From Candidatus Brocadiaceae bacterium (GTDB taxonomy: Bacteria > Planctomycetota > Brocadiia > Brocadiales > Brocadiaceae): a stretch of DNA of 9,152 bases. The DNA is taken from NCBI GenBank assembly GCA_024653795.1, contig JANLHY010000416.1:1-9152 (forward strand), in the 5' to 3' direction. Both the position numbers and the translations under genes were made by a program. How positions within the stretch are numbered: position 1 is the stretch's first letter; each line of letters opens with the position of its first letter. The notes beneath the pieces were generated by a model. It saw only the letters and a list, made by a program, of their open reading frames with translations, made no database searches and was not told where the DNA came from. Below are positions 1-6,710 of the stretch, in pieces.

Positions 1-46
1 GCTGTCCCACTTTCGGCTTGTTGCCTTTTTTTATGGAGTGAAAGCT

Positions 47-557
47 ATGGCGGTAAGGTATAGGAAATATTACCAGGAATGTAAGGACGTTACTTGTAAT
101 GGCAGAAGGGCAAGGCAATGTCCTGAGACACCTAAGCGGACAAACGGTGAGTATAAGACCTGCGGGGTGTGGTGCCTTGAGTTTTTTGATGATAATAAAC
201 AGTGGCAATCGCTTACTTTTAAGGATATACGCAACAAGTCCGATGCTGAAAAGCGATTGACATTATTTATATCTGACAGGGAAAGAGGTCAATTAAACTT
301 GCCAAAGAAAAGGGTTATACCCACGTTAACGGAATATTCTAAGACATACCTTTTCCAGTTTGTTGCAGAGTGAGCTTGGAGTCGGTGCAGTGGTGGTACA
401 GGGCATGACAGGACATTCAAGCTTAGGTATGTTGCAGAGATATTCACATACAGGGTTAAATAACAAACAGAAGGCAATTCAATCTTTAACAGACTATATC
501 ATGAACGTAAAAAATAATTGTAACAATGAGCTGATTCCAAAAACAGGTACGGCGTAA
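47..557 (+). pseudogene. Tyrosine recombinase (phage-type integrase) remnant with deleted middle
   Basis: Two fragments in different frames form one broken integrase. The N-terminal piece runs from 47 to a TGA at 371-373. Its ATG at 47 has GGAG at 35-38, 8 nt upstream, so it is preferred over the GTG at 38. This piece resembles the basic, Cys-containing N-terminal arm and the start of the core-binding domain of integrases. The C-terminal piece is open from about 360 to a TAA at 555-557. It carries the GHSS box and, nine residues later, RYSH, which match the last catalytic histidine and the nucleophilic tyrosine of the family. The box I arginine, the lysine and the HxxR motif that normally lie between are absent. 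Total coding capacity is about 170 residues, against roughly 300-400 for a complete enzyme. A large internal deletion plus a frameshift is the simplest reading, and the product should be inactive. It marks an old mobile-element insertion. The motifs are clear; the exact deletion junction is not. Confidence 0.75.
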
Positions 558-726
558 GTACGACACAAGAAAGCTAAGCAATTGGTAAGTTGATAACATG
601 TAAAGGCTTACATAATTACGCTATTGTTTATTATGAAAAATATGGAGGGAAAAATATGTCTAATCTTTGAAAAACCCATACATTTGAATTTAATCCGAAC
701 AAAAAAGAATACGTAGCACTTATGGT
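558..726. other. Intergenic stretch with no intact gene
   Basis: This AT-rich stretch lies between the integrase remnant and the REP-like hairpin. A good ribosome-binding sequence (GGAGGG at 644-649) precedes an ATG at 656, but that frame stops after four codons at a TGA (668-670). Beyond the TGA the same frame stays open to a TAA at 815-817, overlapping the 3' end of the amt-kinase gene on the other strand. It could be the relic of a small gene of about 50 codons carried by the former mobile element, or chance. I recognise no family in the translation. No tRNA or attachment-site duplication is visible. Confidence 0.4.
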
Positions 727-771
727 GGTTTATCCCCCGCACAAGCCGACCACAAGGGATCGGCGCTACCT
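727..771 (-). repeat. REP-like palindromic element downstream of the amt-kinase gene
   Basis: Read on the minus strand, the element begins GGTAGCG and then forms a hairpin: GCCGA pairs with TCGGC (plus-strand 745-749 and 759-763), and an inner CC/GG pair closes a small loop. A G-rich tail, GCGGGGGATAAACC, follows. A GTAG head before a GC-rich hairpin is typical of REP sequences mobilised by RAYT transposases. It starts about 30 nt past the stop codon of the amt-kinase gene, so it may also protect the 3' end of the mRNA or help to end transcription. There is no run of T after the hairpin on the minus strand, so it is not a standard intrinsic terminator. Confidence 0.5.
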
Positions 772-799
772 TTTTCAAAAGCTAAATTGTTACGATTTT

Positions 800-2827
800 T
801 TAAGGTTTTATGGGTAAAGTAAAAGTGAAGGTGCTCCCTTTCCCAAATTCGCTTATTACCCATATCTTGCCTCCATGCAACTCGACCAGTCGTTTTGTGA
901 GTGTCAGGCCAAGTCCTGTCCCTTCATAACGGCGTGCATACGAAGTGTCTAGTTGACGAAATGCCTCAAATATTTTGTCCATATCTTCAGATTTGATGCC
1001 AATACCCGTATCACTCACGGCAATCTGTACATGCTGATTCATAATGCCTGCATTGATGGTAACCCTGCCATTCTCAGGAGTAAACTTGACGGCATTGGAT
1101 AACAGATTAAACATAATTTGTTTAAATTTTACTTTGTCTACAGTTATGGAAGGGACGTCCTCATGGATATGCGTATGTATGTGAATACCTTTCTTATTAG
1201 AAAATCCAATGATCGTGTTTAACACCTCATTGATGGTCTCTTGTATAGGGAACTCTTCATAATGAAGTTCTAATTTCCCAGCCTCAATCTTTGAAAGATC
1301 GAGGATGCTATTAATCATATTGAGAAGGTGTTGGCCACTGCCGTGAATATCACCCAGGTATTCTTTTTGTTCGGCACTGAGGGTTCCGACGACTTCATCC
1401 CTTAAAACCTCTGCGAAGCCAATGATGGCATTCAGTGGAGTGCGAAGCTCATGTGACATCGTCGCCAAAAACTCTGATTTAAGTCTGTTGGCCTTTTCAA
1501 GCGCGATGTTTGCCTTCTGAAGTTCATCTGTTCTTTCTGCAACCCTTCTTTCCAGCAGAATGTTCAGGTCTTGAAGTCTTGAAATACGCATAAAATCAAG
1601 CCATGAAGCCACGTCTTCGTATTCGGCGACATTGAGTCCTTTCTTTTCTTCTTCAGGGCTTACCCGTATGCCCAAGGTCTTTTTAACGCACCAGAAAAAG
1701 AGCATTCCCAGCCCAAATGCCCATACAAAGGCAATTCCAACGCCTAATGCCTGTATGCCCAATTGATGTAATCGGCTGCCATCTACCAGAAGGCTTGATT
1801 TTTCAGCAAAGGGTGCAACGCAGAGGGTGCCAATAACACCGCCTACCCCATGCACTGCGACAGCGGCAACGGGGTCATCGATTTTTAATATCTTTTCAAT
1901 AAAGTCCTGAGCCAGGATCGATACGATGCCGGTAATCAAACCGATATAAATAGCGCCGTCAGGTGTTACCCTGCTTGAACCTGCTGTTATAGCTACCAGA
2001 CCAGCGAGTATAGCCGTAAAGAGTTTGCCGGCGTTAAGTCTTTTTTCCGTTGCGTAATTGAATATCAGCGCCGAAACTCCTGCTGCAGCCGCTGCCATAT
2101 TTGTGTTCGTAATGACGAGTCCAATATCAGCGCTAGCTCGTAAAAGACTTCCGCCATTAAATCCGAACCAACCAAACCAGAGGAAGAATGTACCCAGCGT
2201 GGCTAACGGAACATTATGTAGTCCCATGGGATTTGAAGAACCGTCTGGATTATACTTGCCGATTCTCGGACCCAGAACCAAAGCCCCAGCCAGGGCAAAC
2301 CATCCGCCGATCGAATGTACTACTGTGGAACCTGCAAAATCAATAAACCCCAGTCTTCCCAACCAGCCGGACTGGTCGGGATAAAAGAGATTTCCCCATG
2401 CCCAATGACCAAAAATCGGATAGATGACGCCCACCATAAATGCAGGTCCTATGACGTTGGGAATGAAACTCGATCGTTCCGCTATAGCGCCTGATACTAT
2501 GGTAGAAGCCGTAGCGGCAAAGACCAGTTGATAAAAGAAAAAGGTATATGCCAGATTAACAGAATGTAACATTACGCCACTGGCAAAGAAGTGGTTTGAC
2601 CCTATCCAGCCCATGTGACTTGCGCCGAACATAAATCCAAATCCTACGACATAAAACGCTAGGGAGGATACAAGGAATTCCACCAGGTTTCTGATAGAAA
2701 TGCTAATGGCATTCTTAGATTGCGAGAAGCCCGCTTCGTAAGAGGTAAACCCCAGTTGCATGAAGAATACCATACAGGCTGCTACCATAACCCAGACATG
2801 ATTGATGCTTATTTGTATGCTTTCCAT
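800..2827 (-). CDS. Ammonium transporter-like sensor histidine kinase (Amt-HK fusion)
   Basis: This 675-residue inner-membrane protein joins an Amt/Rh ammonium channel domain (about 1-400) to a cytoplasmic histidine kinase. Amt hallmarks are present: DFAG followed by pore histidine H171, WFGWFGFNGGS at 217-227, and the second pore histidine H326 in AVHGVGG. The normal Amt C-terminal tail (LGIRVSPEEEKKGLNV, 385-400) leads into a likely coiled coil (about 415-450). The kinase follows: H box with phospho-acceptor H459, N box NLLSNAVKF (574-582), G1 DTGIGI (606-611) and G2 GTGLGL (636-641). The same architecture in Kuenenia stuttgartiensis Amt5 was shown to sense ammonium and autophosphorylate. 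By analogy, external ammonium bound in the pore probably switches the kinase and a separate response regulator, which is not in this window. The start is the ATG 19 nt after the upstream stop; its ribosome-binding site is poor, which fits translational coupling. Domain assignment is firm; whether this copy also transports ammonium cannot be told. Confidence 0.95.
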   Translation of the reverse strand: MESIQISINHVWVMVAACMVFFMQLGFTSYEAGFSQSKNAISISIRNLVEFLVSSLAFYVVGFGFMFGASHMGWIGSNHFFASGVMLHSVNLAYTFFFYQLVFAATASTIVSGAIAERSSFIPNVIGPAFMVGVIYPIFGHWAWGNLFYPDQSGWLGRLGFIDFAGSTVVHSIGGWFALAGALVLGPRIGKYNPDGSSNPMGLHNVPLATLGTFFLWFGWFGFNGGSLLRASADIGLVITNTNMAAAAAGVSALIFNYATEKRLNAGKLFTAILAGLVAITAGSSRVTPDGAIYIGLITGIVSILAQDFIEKILKIDDPVAAVAVHGVGGVIGTLCVAPFAEKSSLLVDGSRLHQLGIQALGVGIAFVWAFGLGMLFFWCVKKTLGIRVSPEEEKKGLNVAEYEDVASWLDFMRISRLQDLNILLERRVAERTDELQKANIALEKANRLKSEFLATMSHELRTPLNAIIGFAEVLRDEVVGTLSAEQKEYLGDIHGSGQHLLNMINSILDLSKIEAGKLELHYEEFPIQETINEVLNTIIGFSNKKGIHIHTHIHEDVPSITVDKVKFKQIMFNLLSNAVKFTPENGRVTINAGIMNQHVQIAVSDTGIGIKSEDMDKIFEAFRQLDTSYARRYEGTGLGLTLTKRLVELHGGKIWVISEFGKGSTFTFTLPIKP

Positions 2828-2846
2828 TTTTTAATCACAATAGTTT

Positions 2847-3467
2847 TTAATTATGGTATGTAGAGAGTTTTGTGGGTTCGGGGACTGGGCGCAGGCTGAG
2901 ATTGTCATACCATCCTGCCACATTTCCATGCAACCAATCTTGCCGTGTTTCCGTAAAGACAGTAATTACATCTTTTGAGGGACTAATCATAAGAGAAAAT
3001 TCGATCCAGGATGAGATAGTATTACCACCGATATAAATTTTTTTTATCGTAGTGAAGGCAAGCGCTGGATTCCATGAACCATCCAGAATCCCTACAATGG
3101 TTACATCCCCAATATCATCGCCATAAAATGCCATGTAACCAGTTAAAATATAGGGGGTGTTCACAATAACCTTAACTTCCTGATAGAGTCCGCCTCTGGC
3201 AGTTCCATTGTGGCCTACTTGCTGTGTCAGGGCAAAAAAGCCGCTCGTTGCAGGTGGTACAGGAGCGCCGATGTTGCCCGGAATTGCAATGGTCACGTGG
3301 GTGGGTGATTCTACAGGAGCGCCGTCTCCATCCCAGGGGTAAGTTTCCCAGTACTTCCAGCCTGTGGCGTCCCCCGTTTCAAAATCCCCGTTTTTGAGCA
3401 ATTCTGCGGCTGGCGAAGTCCGTAGTACGAATAGGCTGAAGATTAGGATCAGTAAAATATGCCTCAT
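2847..3467 (-). CDS. Secreted protein with carbohydrate-binding-like beta-sandwich; degenerate PEP-CTERM-like end
   Basis: This is a 206-residue exported protein of unknown function. Residues 1-21 look like a signal peptide: Arg-His, then a hydrophobic stretch LLILIFSLFVL, with likely cleavage near SPAA. The mature part opens with LLKNGDFETGDATGW (23-37) and closes with GWYDNLSLRP (185-194). These two ends frame galactose-binding-like, jelly-roll CBM domains and many PEP-CTERM exported proteins. The C terminus reads VPEP (195-198), the exosortase sorting motif, but it is followed by only eight polar residues, not the usual membrane helix and basic tail. It is therefore either a soluble secreted protein or a PEP-CTERM protein that lost its anchor. 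No frameshift restores a helix downstream. The amt-kinase gene starts 19 nt later, so the two are probably on one mRNA. The start has no clear ribosome-binding site. A role in binding surface polymers is inferred only from the fold resemblance. Confidence 0.7.
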   Translation of the reverse strand: MRHILLILIFSLFVLRTSPAAELLKNGDFETGDATGWKYWETYPWDGDGAPVESPTHVTIAIPGNIGAPVPPATSGFFALTQQVGHNGTARGGLYQEVKVIVNTPYILTGYMAFYGDDIGDVTIVGILDGSWNPALAFTTIKKIYIGGNTISSWIEFSLMISPSKDVITVFTETRQDWLHGNVAGWYDNLSLRPVPEPTKLSTYHN

Positions 3468-3550
3468 ACCATTAAAAACGCTGATTAAAAAAAGTTTTGT
3501 GACCTTTCATGTATTTCGCGGGCAGTAGATGAAGTTGCCGAAGGCCTAAT

Positions 3551-4579
3551 TTACTTTCGCCTTGGTTTTAGTTTTTTATATGCCGCGTATTCCTCATCCG
3601 CCTCTTCTTTCATTCCTTTTTTGTCATAAACGATACTGAGATTAAAATGGGCAATGGCGCAATAAGGGTCTGCTTCTATGGCCTTTTTGTACTCTTCCAT
3701 TGCTTCATCATACATCCCCTTTCGCAGGTAAAGGTCGCCGACTTCATTGTGCACATCGGCAGAATTTGAACTAAGTTTGCGTGGAGAAGATTCTTTCTTT
3801 TCGATTGTTGGTTTGTTTTCTTTTCCGTAGGATTTGGATGTGGTTGATGCAACGCGGCTGTGTGCAGGTGTGGGTATAGATACAGTTACGATTTTGATTT
3901 CTCCTGCACGCAATAAATTTAATTTAACCTCTTTGCCGGCATTAGCGTCAATCAGCTGTCTTAGCTGATTTCTATTTTCGATTTTATTGCCAGCCCATTC
4001 CGTAATGAAATCTTCTACCATAATACCTGCATTTGCTGCAATGCTTCCAGACATGACGTTGACAACAATCACGCCCTTTTGCGATTTTTTAAATCCAAAC
4101 CACTCTCTATTTTCTTTGGTAAGGTTGCATAAGAGAAGTCCCAAAGGGTTATGGGATTCCATAAATACGACCGCAATACCATTGCACCACGATGTATGCT
4201 TTACGCCGTAATCTGTCCCTCCTAACTCGCCGTATCCCTGCCATGTTTTTGAAGCCCCGGTGTCGTATTGGACATTAATTACTGCCTGAGCGCCCACGGC
4301 GACTGCCTTTTCTTTTATTTTAAAAGCCAGAATATCATGCCCTGAGAAGCCAAACTCGCCCAGACTAACCTCGCCCAGCTTTTTATAAGTAACATCGACG
4401 TCACCTGCGCATACAAATATTTCATTACTTTTCTGCACACCAGAAGACTGTGCACCCTTTTTTGGTTCAAGGGTTGCTCCATCTTTTTTAAAGGGGGAGA
4501 TTTTTTTTAAATACTGGTTGGAACCACAGCCTGTTACAAAAATGACGAGTGCAATAGAGAGCAGCTTTTTTGTATTCAT
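3551..4579 (-). CDS. Lipoprotein with YbjQ-like, PDZ and TPR domains
   Basis: This 342-residue envelope lipoprotein begins with a signal peptide ending in the lipobox VTGC, which makes C18 the lipidated cysteine. The next residues are Gly-Ser, not Asp, so outer-membrane sorting would be expected under the E. coli rule. Residues about 54-140 resemble YbjQ-type domains (KKLGEVSLGEFGF, then AVGAQAVINVQY), with cysteines C57 and C132 near the domain's two ends. Residues about 148-236 form a PDZ domain (KGVIVVNVMSGSIAANAG, then NQLRQLIDANAGKEVKL) like those of HtrA proteases. A charged low-complexity linker leads to about two TPR units (274-339: AEEYKK-type helices with EADPYCAIAHFNL). There is no protease domain, so it probably acts as a periplasmic scaffold or substrate-recognition protein. 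The gene starts 4 nt after the upstream stop, and AAAGGAAG at 4593-4600 (13 nt from the ATG) may be its ribosome site. The domain calls are good; the biological role is unknown. Confidence 0.8.
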   Translation of the reverse strand: MNTKKLLSIALVIFVTGCGSNQYLKKISPFKKDGATLEPKKGAQSSGVQKSNEIFVCAGDVDVTYKKLGEVSLGEFGFSGHDILAFKIKEKAVAVGAQAVINVQYDTGASKTWQGYGELGGTDYGVKHTSWCNGIAVVFMESHNPLGLLLCNLTKENREWFGFKKSQKGVIVVNVMSGSIAANAGIMVEDFITEWAGNKIENRNQLRQLIDANAGKEVKLNLLRAGEIKIVTVSIPTPAHSRVASTTSKSYGKENKPTIEKKESSPRKLSSNSADVHNEVGDLYLRKGMYDEAMEEYKKAIEADPYCAIAHFNLSIVYDKKGMKEEADEEYAAYKKLKPRRK

Positions 4580-4583
4580 TCTT

Positions 4584-4826
4584 TTATTTGTTCTTCCTTT
4601 TAAACTTTGACTTTATTTTTGATTCAATATTGATTACATAACGATTGTAAAATTTCGTCTTCTTCAACTTTGCAACAAGAAAGGGCTTCCCCGGAAAACT
4701 TGTGATATATAATCCTGCCAGGATTGTAAGTAGTCCCGGTCCAGGGGTGAAAATCAACATACAACCAATGATTATAAGACAAACCCCGCCAGTGTTCTTC
4801 GCGATGTTTTTTACCACTTTCTTCAT
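4584..4826 (-). CDS. Small PGPGW-type membrane protein
   Basis: This is an inner-membrane protein of 80 residues. Two hydrophobic helices flank the motif FTPGPGLLTILAGL, the signature of the PGPGW family of putative transmembrane proteins, whose function is not established. The C-terminal tail is strongly basic (KSKFKRKNK) and should face the cytoplasm. I chose the ATG at 4824-4826 over one two codons upstream at 4830-4832. It overlaps the upstream stop as ATGA and has AGGA 7 nt before it, whereas the upstream ATG would sit 2 nt from that site. The 4-base overlap with the U32 gene and the 4-nt gap to the lipoprotein gene imply one mRNA with coupled translation. Confidence 0.8.
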   Translation of the reverse strand: MKKVVKNIAKNTGGVCLIIIGCMLIFTPGPGLLTILAGLYITSFPGKPFLVAKLKKTKFYNRYVINIESKIKSKFKRKNK

Positions 4827-6064
4827 CCGCATTTCCTGAGCATAAAATATTTATATACGGGATGCGACACCTTAACGAGCACCTTTTGACCCGCATGGGC
4901 TGCTTCAATCGGTTCGTTGTATTCATTTCTAAGGTCTAAAAGTACCTGGCTGAAATCTTCACACAAACGCCTTCCTATTATTTCTACAGGGGTGTTACTC
5001 AGGATTCTGTTTTTTGCCAAGACCTCTGCCACTCCATCTGAAAAAACATTATTAATCATGCCCAGATAATCATATTCTTTTATGTAGAAATTCCCAGGAT
5101 GCGTTGTCTGGCTATTATACCCTTGATTTCCAAAAAAGAAGCCTGTTCCGTACTCCCTGTGGCTAACCTTTTCAAGCTCAGATAACCACTTTTGATCGTA
5201 TACGTATCCGCAGGGATCGGCAAAATAACGATCCAATGCCTCCCGATATATCCTTGTTACAGCGGCAACATAATACGGGCTTTTCATACGCCCTTCGATT
5301 TTCCACGCAGTAACGCCTGCATGGACCAGTTCTGGAATATGTTGAATCATACAAAGGTCTTTGGAACTCAGGATAAAAGTACCGCTCTCGTCTTCCACAA
5401 TAGGATATGTCTCGTCTGGCCGTTTTTCCTCTTTAAGTATGTATTGCCATCGGCATGAATTCGAGCAGTCTCCCAAGTTTGCATGCCGGTTGGCCATAAA
5501 ACTACTCAGGAGGCAGCGTCCTGAATACGACATGCACATAGCGCCATGCACGAATACCTCAGTTTCTATTGGGGCATTGTTGGTAATCTCTTTAATTTCA
5601 CCAAGAGTCAATTCTCTGGCAAGGACTGCCCTCTTCATGCCCTGTTGATGCCAGAACTCAACAGATTTTGCATTAGTAGTGTTTGCCTGTGTACTCAGAT
5701 GGATGGGAATATGAGGCGCAATTTCTTTAACCGTCAGGAATACTCCAGGGTCTGCAACGATTACGGCATCTATGGGGATTTCCGCAAGTTTTTTTAAGTA
5801 TGAACGGATACCGCTAACATGATAATTACGTGCAAAGATATTTAAGGCAACATAAATTTTTTTACCTCGCTCGTAAACCCAGGAGGTGGCCTCTTTTATT
5901 TCCTCTATGGTTAGATTGGTTGCGCCCATCCGTAAATTAAAACCCTCTCCGCCAACGTACACAGCATCGGCGCCGTATTCAATCGCAGTTTTGAGTTTTT
6001 CAATATCACCAGCCGGCGCAACCAGTTCTGGTCTTTTGTATGATGTATTGTTTAGGTGTATCAT
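4823..6064 (-). CDS. U32 family protein, likely tRNA uridine 5-hydroxylation (TrhP/YegQ-like)
   Basis: This 413-residue cytoplasmic protein belongs to the family long called peptidase U32. E. coli TrhP (YegQ) of this family is needed to make 5-hydroxyuridine at the tRNA wobble position 34, using prephenate and an iron-sulphur cluster. The N-terminal part is a TIM-barrel-like region (ELVAPAGDIEKLKTAIEYGADAVY split around 13-36). The family signature runs from E169 through VFVHGAMCMSYSGRC (170-184), then GDCSNSC (198-204). Cysteines C177, C184, C200 and C238 are the likely cluster ligands, with C204 as an alternative. A conserved KIEGRMKSPYYV (255-266) follows, then a small C-terminal beta domain. 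Length is normal for the family, and the protein appears intact. The start codon lacks a clear ribosome site and lies just downstream of a palindromic repeat. Whether it makes ho5U or another modification is inferred from the family. YhbU/UbiU-type relatives act in anaerobic ubiquinone synthesis and cannot be fully excluded. Confidence 0.85.
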   Translation of the reverse strand: MIHLNNTSYKRPELVAPAGDIEKLKTAIEYGADAVYVGGEGFNLRMGATNLTIEEIKEATSWVYERGKKIYVALNIFARNYHVSGIRSYLKKLAEIPIDAVIVADPGVFLTVKEIAPHIPIHLSTQANTTNAKSVEFWHQQGMKRAVLARELTLGEIKEITNNAPIETEVFVHGAMCMSYSGRCLLSSFMANRHANLGDCSNSCRWQYILKEEKRPDETYPIVEDESGTFILSSKDLCMIQHIPELVHAGVTAWKIEGRMKSPYYVAAVTRIYREALDRYFADPCGYVYDQKWLSELEKVSHREYGTGFFFGNQGYNSQTTHPGNFYIKEYDYLGMINNVFSDGVAEVLAKNRILSNTPVEIIGRRLCEDFSQVLLDLRNEYNEPIEAAHAGQKVLVKVSHPVYKYFMLRKCG

Positions 6065-6078
6065 GATGATAATAGTTT

Positions 6079-6217
6079 ACCGCAGAGGGCGCAGAGAACG
6101 CAAAGAAATGCGGATTCCTCCCCCTTTATCCCCCTCCGTGAGGGGGACAGGGGGAGGAATCCGCATAGTTTATCTGCTATTCTCCGGGTTCTCTGCGACC
6201 TCAGCGTTCTTTGCGGT
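6079..6217. repeat. MITE-like palindromic element with nested hairpins
   Basis: The 139-bp element ends in ACCGCA (6079-6084) and TGCGGT (6212-6217). Its 27-bp terminal arms (6079-6105 and 6191-6217) match inverted at 20 of 27 positions and are built from CGCAGAG-type units. Inside lies a perfect 18-bp inverted repeat, ATGCGGATTCCTCCCCCT (6108-6125) against 6149-6166. This encloses a second perfect stem, TCCCCCTC (6129-6136) with GAGGGGGA (6140-6147) around a CGT loop. It has no coding capacity of note. It starts 7 nt beyond the yqgF stop and ends 14 nt before the U32 start. It should fold strongly in RNA and may stop or attenuate transcription between the two genes. Repeats of CGCAGAG type occur in many bacterial genomes; the copy number here is unknown. 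Confidence 0.75.
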
Positions 6218-6224
6218 GATAAAT

Positions 6225-6638
6225 TTATTTCTTAATCCTATCTAAATAGCCCTGCAATATGAGCTGGGCGGCAATCATGTCAACTCGATCCTTGCGCTTC
6301 TTTCTGGAAAGGTCTCCTTCCAGCATGGCTTTATGCGCCCGTACTGTGCTGAGTCGTTCATCAATGGTATTTACCGGTATGGTAACATGCTTTTTTAAAA
6401 GGTCAACAAAGGCCATAACGGCATGCGCCTTTTCCCCCAGCGTGTTATTCATGTGTTTTGGTAAGCCAACGACAATCTCGTTCACCTCTTTTTCACGAAT
6501 TATATTCAATATCTTTTGAATGTCTTCCTGAATATTTGTGCGTTCTATCGTGGGCAAGCCCTGAGCGGTAATCCCAAGCGGGTCACTGATTGCTACTCCG
6601 ATTCGTTTTTCACCGTAATCAATTCCCATAATACGCAT
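6225..6638 (-). CDS. yqgF: RuvX/YqgF family nuclease (putative pre-16S rRNA nuclease)
   Basis: This 137-residue protein has the RNase H-like fold of the YqgF/RuvX family, which in E. coli is needed for 5' maturation of 16S rRNA and was earlier proposed to resolve Holliday junctions. It opens with MGIDYGEKRIGVAISDP (4-20), containing the first catalytic aspartate D7. It continues with IVVGLPKHMNNT (55-66), IDERLST with E94 (92-98) and KDRVDMIAAQLIL with D120 (116-128). All the acidic residues expected of the active site are present and the length is typical. The ATG at 6638 was kept; a second ATG three codons later is equally possible, and neither has a strong ribosome site. Palindromic repeats lie immediately on both sides of the gene, so it may be transcribed as a single unit. 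The family assignment is secure. Confidence 0.93.
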   Translation of the reverse strand: MRIMGIDYGEKRIGVAISDPLGITAQGLPTIERTNIQEDIQKILNIIREKEVNEIVVGLPKHMNNTLGEKAHAVMAFVDLLKKHVTIPVNTIDERLSTVRAHKAMLEGDLSRKKRKDRVDMIAAQLILQGYLDRIKK

Positions 6639-6670
6639 AAATAACTTAAGAAACGTGTTCTGCTTGTTTT

Positions 6671-6695
6671 AAAAGTTTTGGAATTTCAAACTTTT
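6671..6695. promoter_or_regulatory. 8-bp inverted repeat upstream of yqgF
   Basis: AAAAGTTT (6671-6678) and AAACTTTT (6688-6695) are perfect inverted copies separated by 9 nt. They lie 33-57 nt before the yqgF start. The spacing of about one and a half helical turns and the AT-rich arms are compatible with a dimeric repressor site. In AT-rich DNA such a repeat can also arise by chance. No convincing -35/-10 pair was found next to it. Confidence 0.25.
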
Positions 6696-6710
6696 TGGTT
6701 ATCCTGTTTA

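Noticed and set aside
15..32. GGC-TTGTT-GCC followed by seven T as an intrinsic terminator
   Set aside because: A 3-bp stem is too short to support the call.
668..670. TGA read as selenocysteine in the small frame at 656
   Set aside because: No SECIS-like hairpin follows the codon and no selenoprotein family is recognisable.
2058..2384. Plus-strand open frame of 108 codons inside the amt-kinase gene
   Set aside because: It is the reverse complement of the conserved Amt domain, has proline/alanine-rich composition and shows no family resemblance.
3468..3550. Terminator between the lipoprotein and the secreted-protein gene
   Set aside because: Only a 3-bp GCC/GGC hairpin is visible and it is not followed by a T run; the 7-T run on the minus strand further on has no stem before it.
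4624..4926. Minus-strand 100-codon frame overlapping the PGPGW gene
   Set aside because: It is out of frame with two well-supported genes that together occupy the whole stretch.
5886..6245. Plus-strand frame of 119 codons over the U32 start and the palindromic element
   Set aside because: Half of it is a non-coding palindrome and the rest is antisense to a conserved barrel domain.
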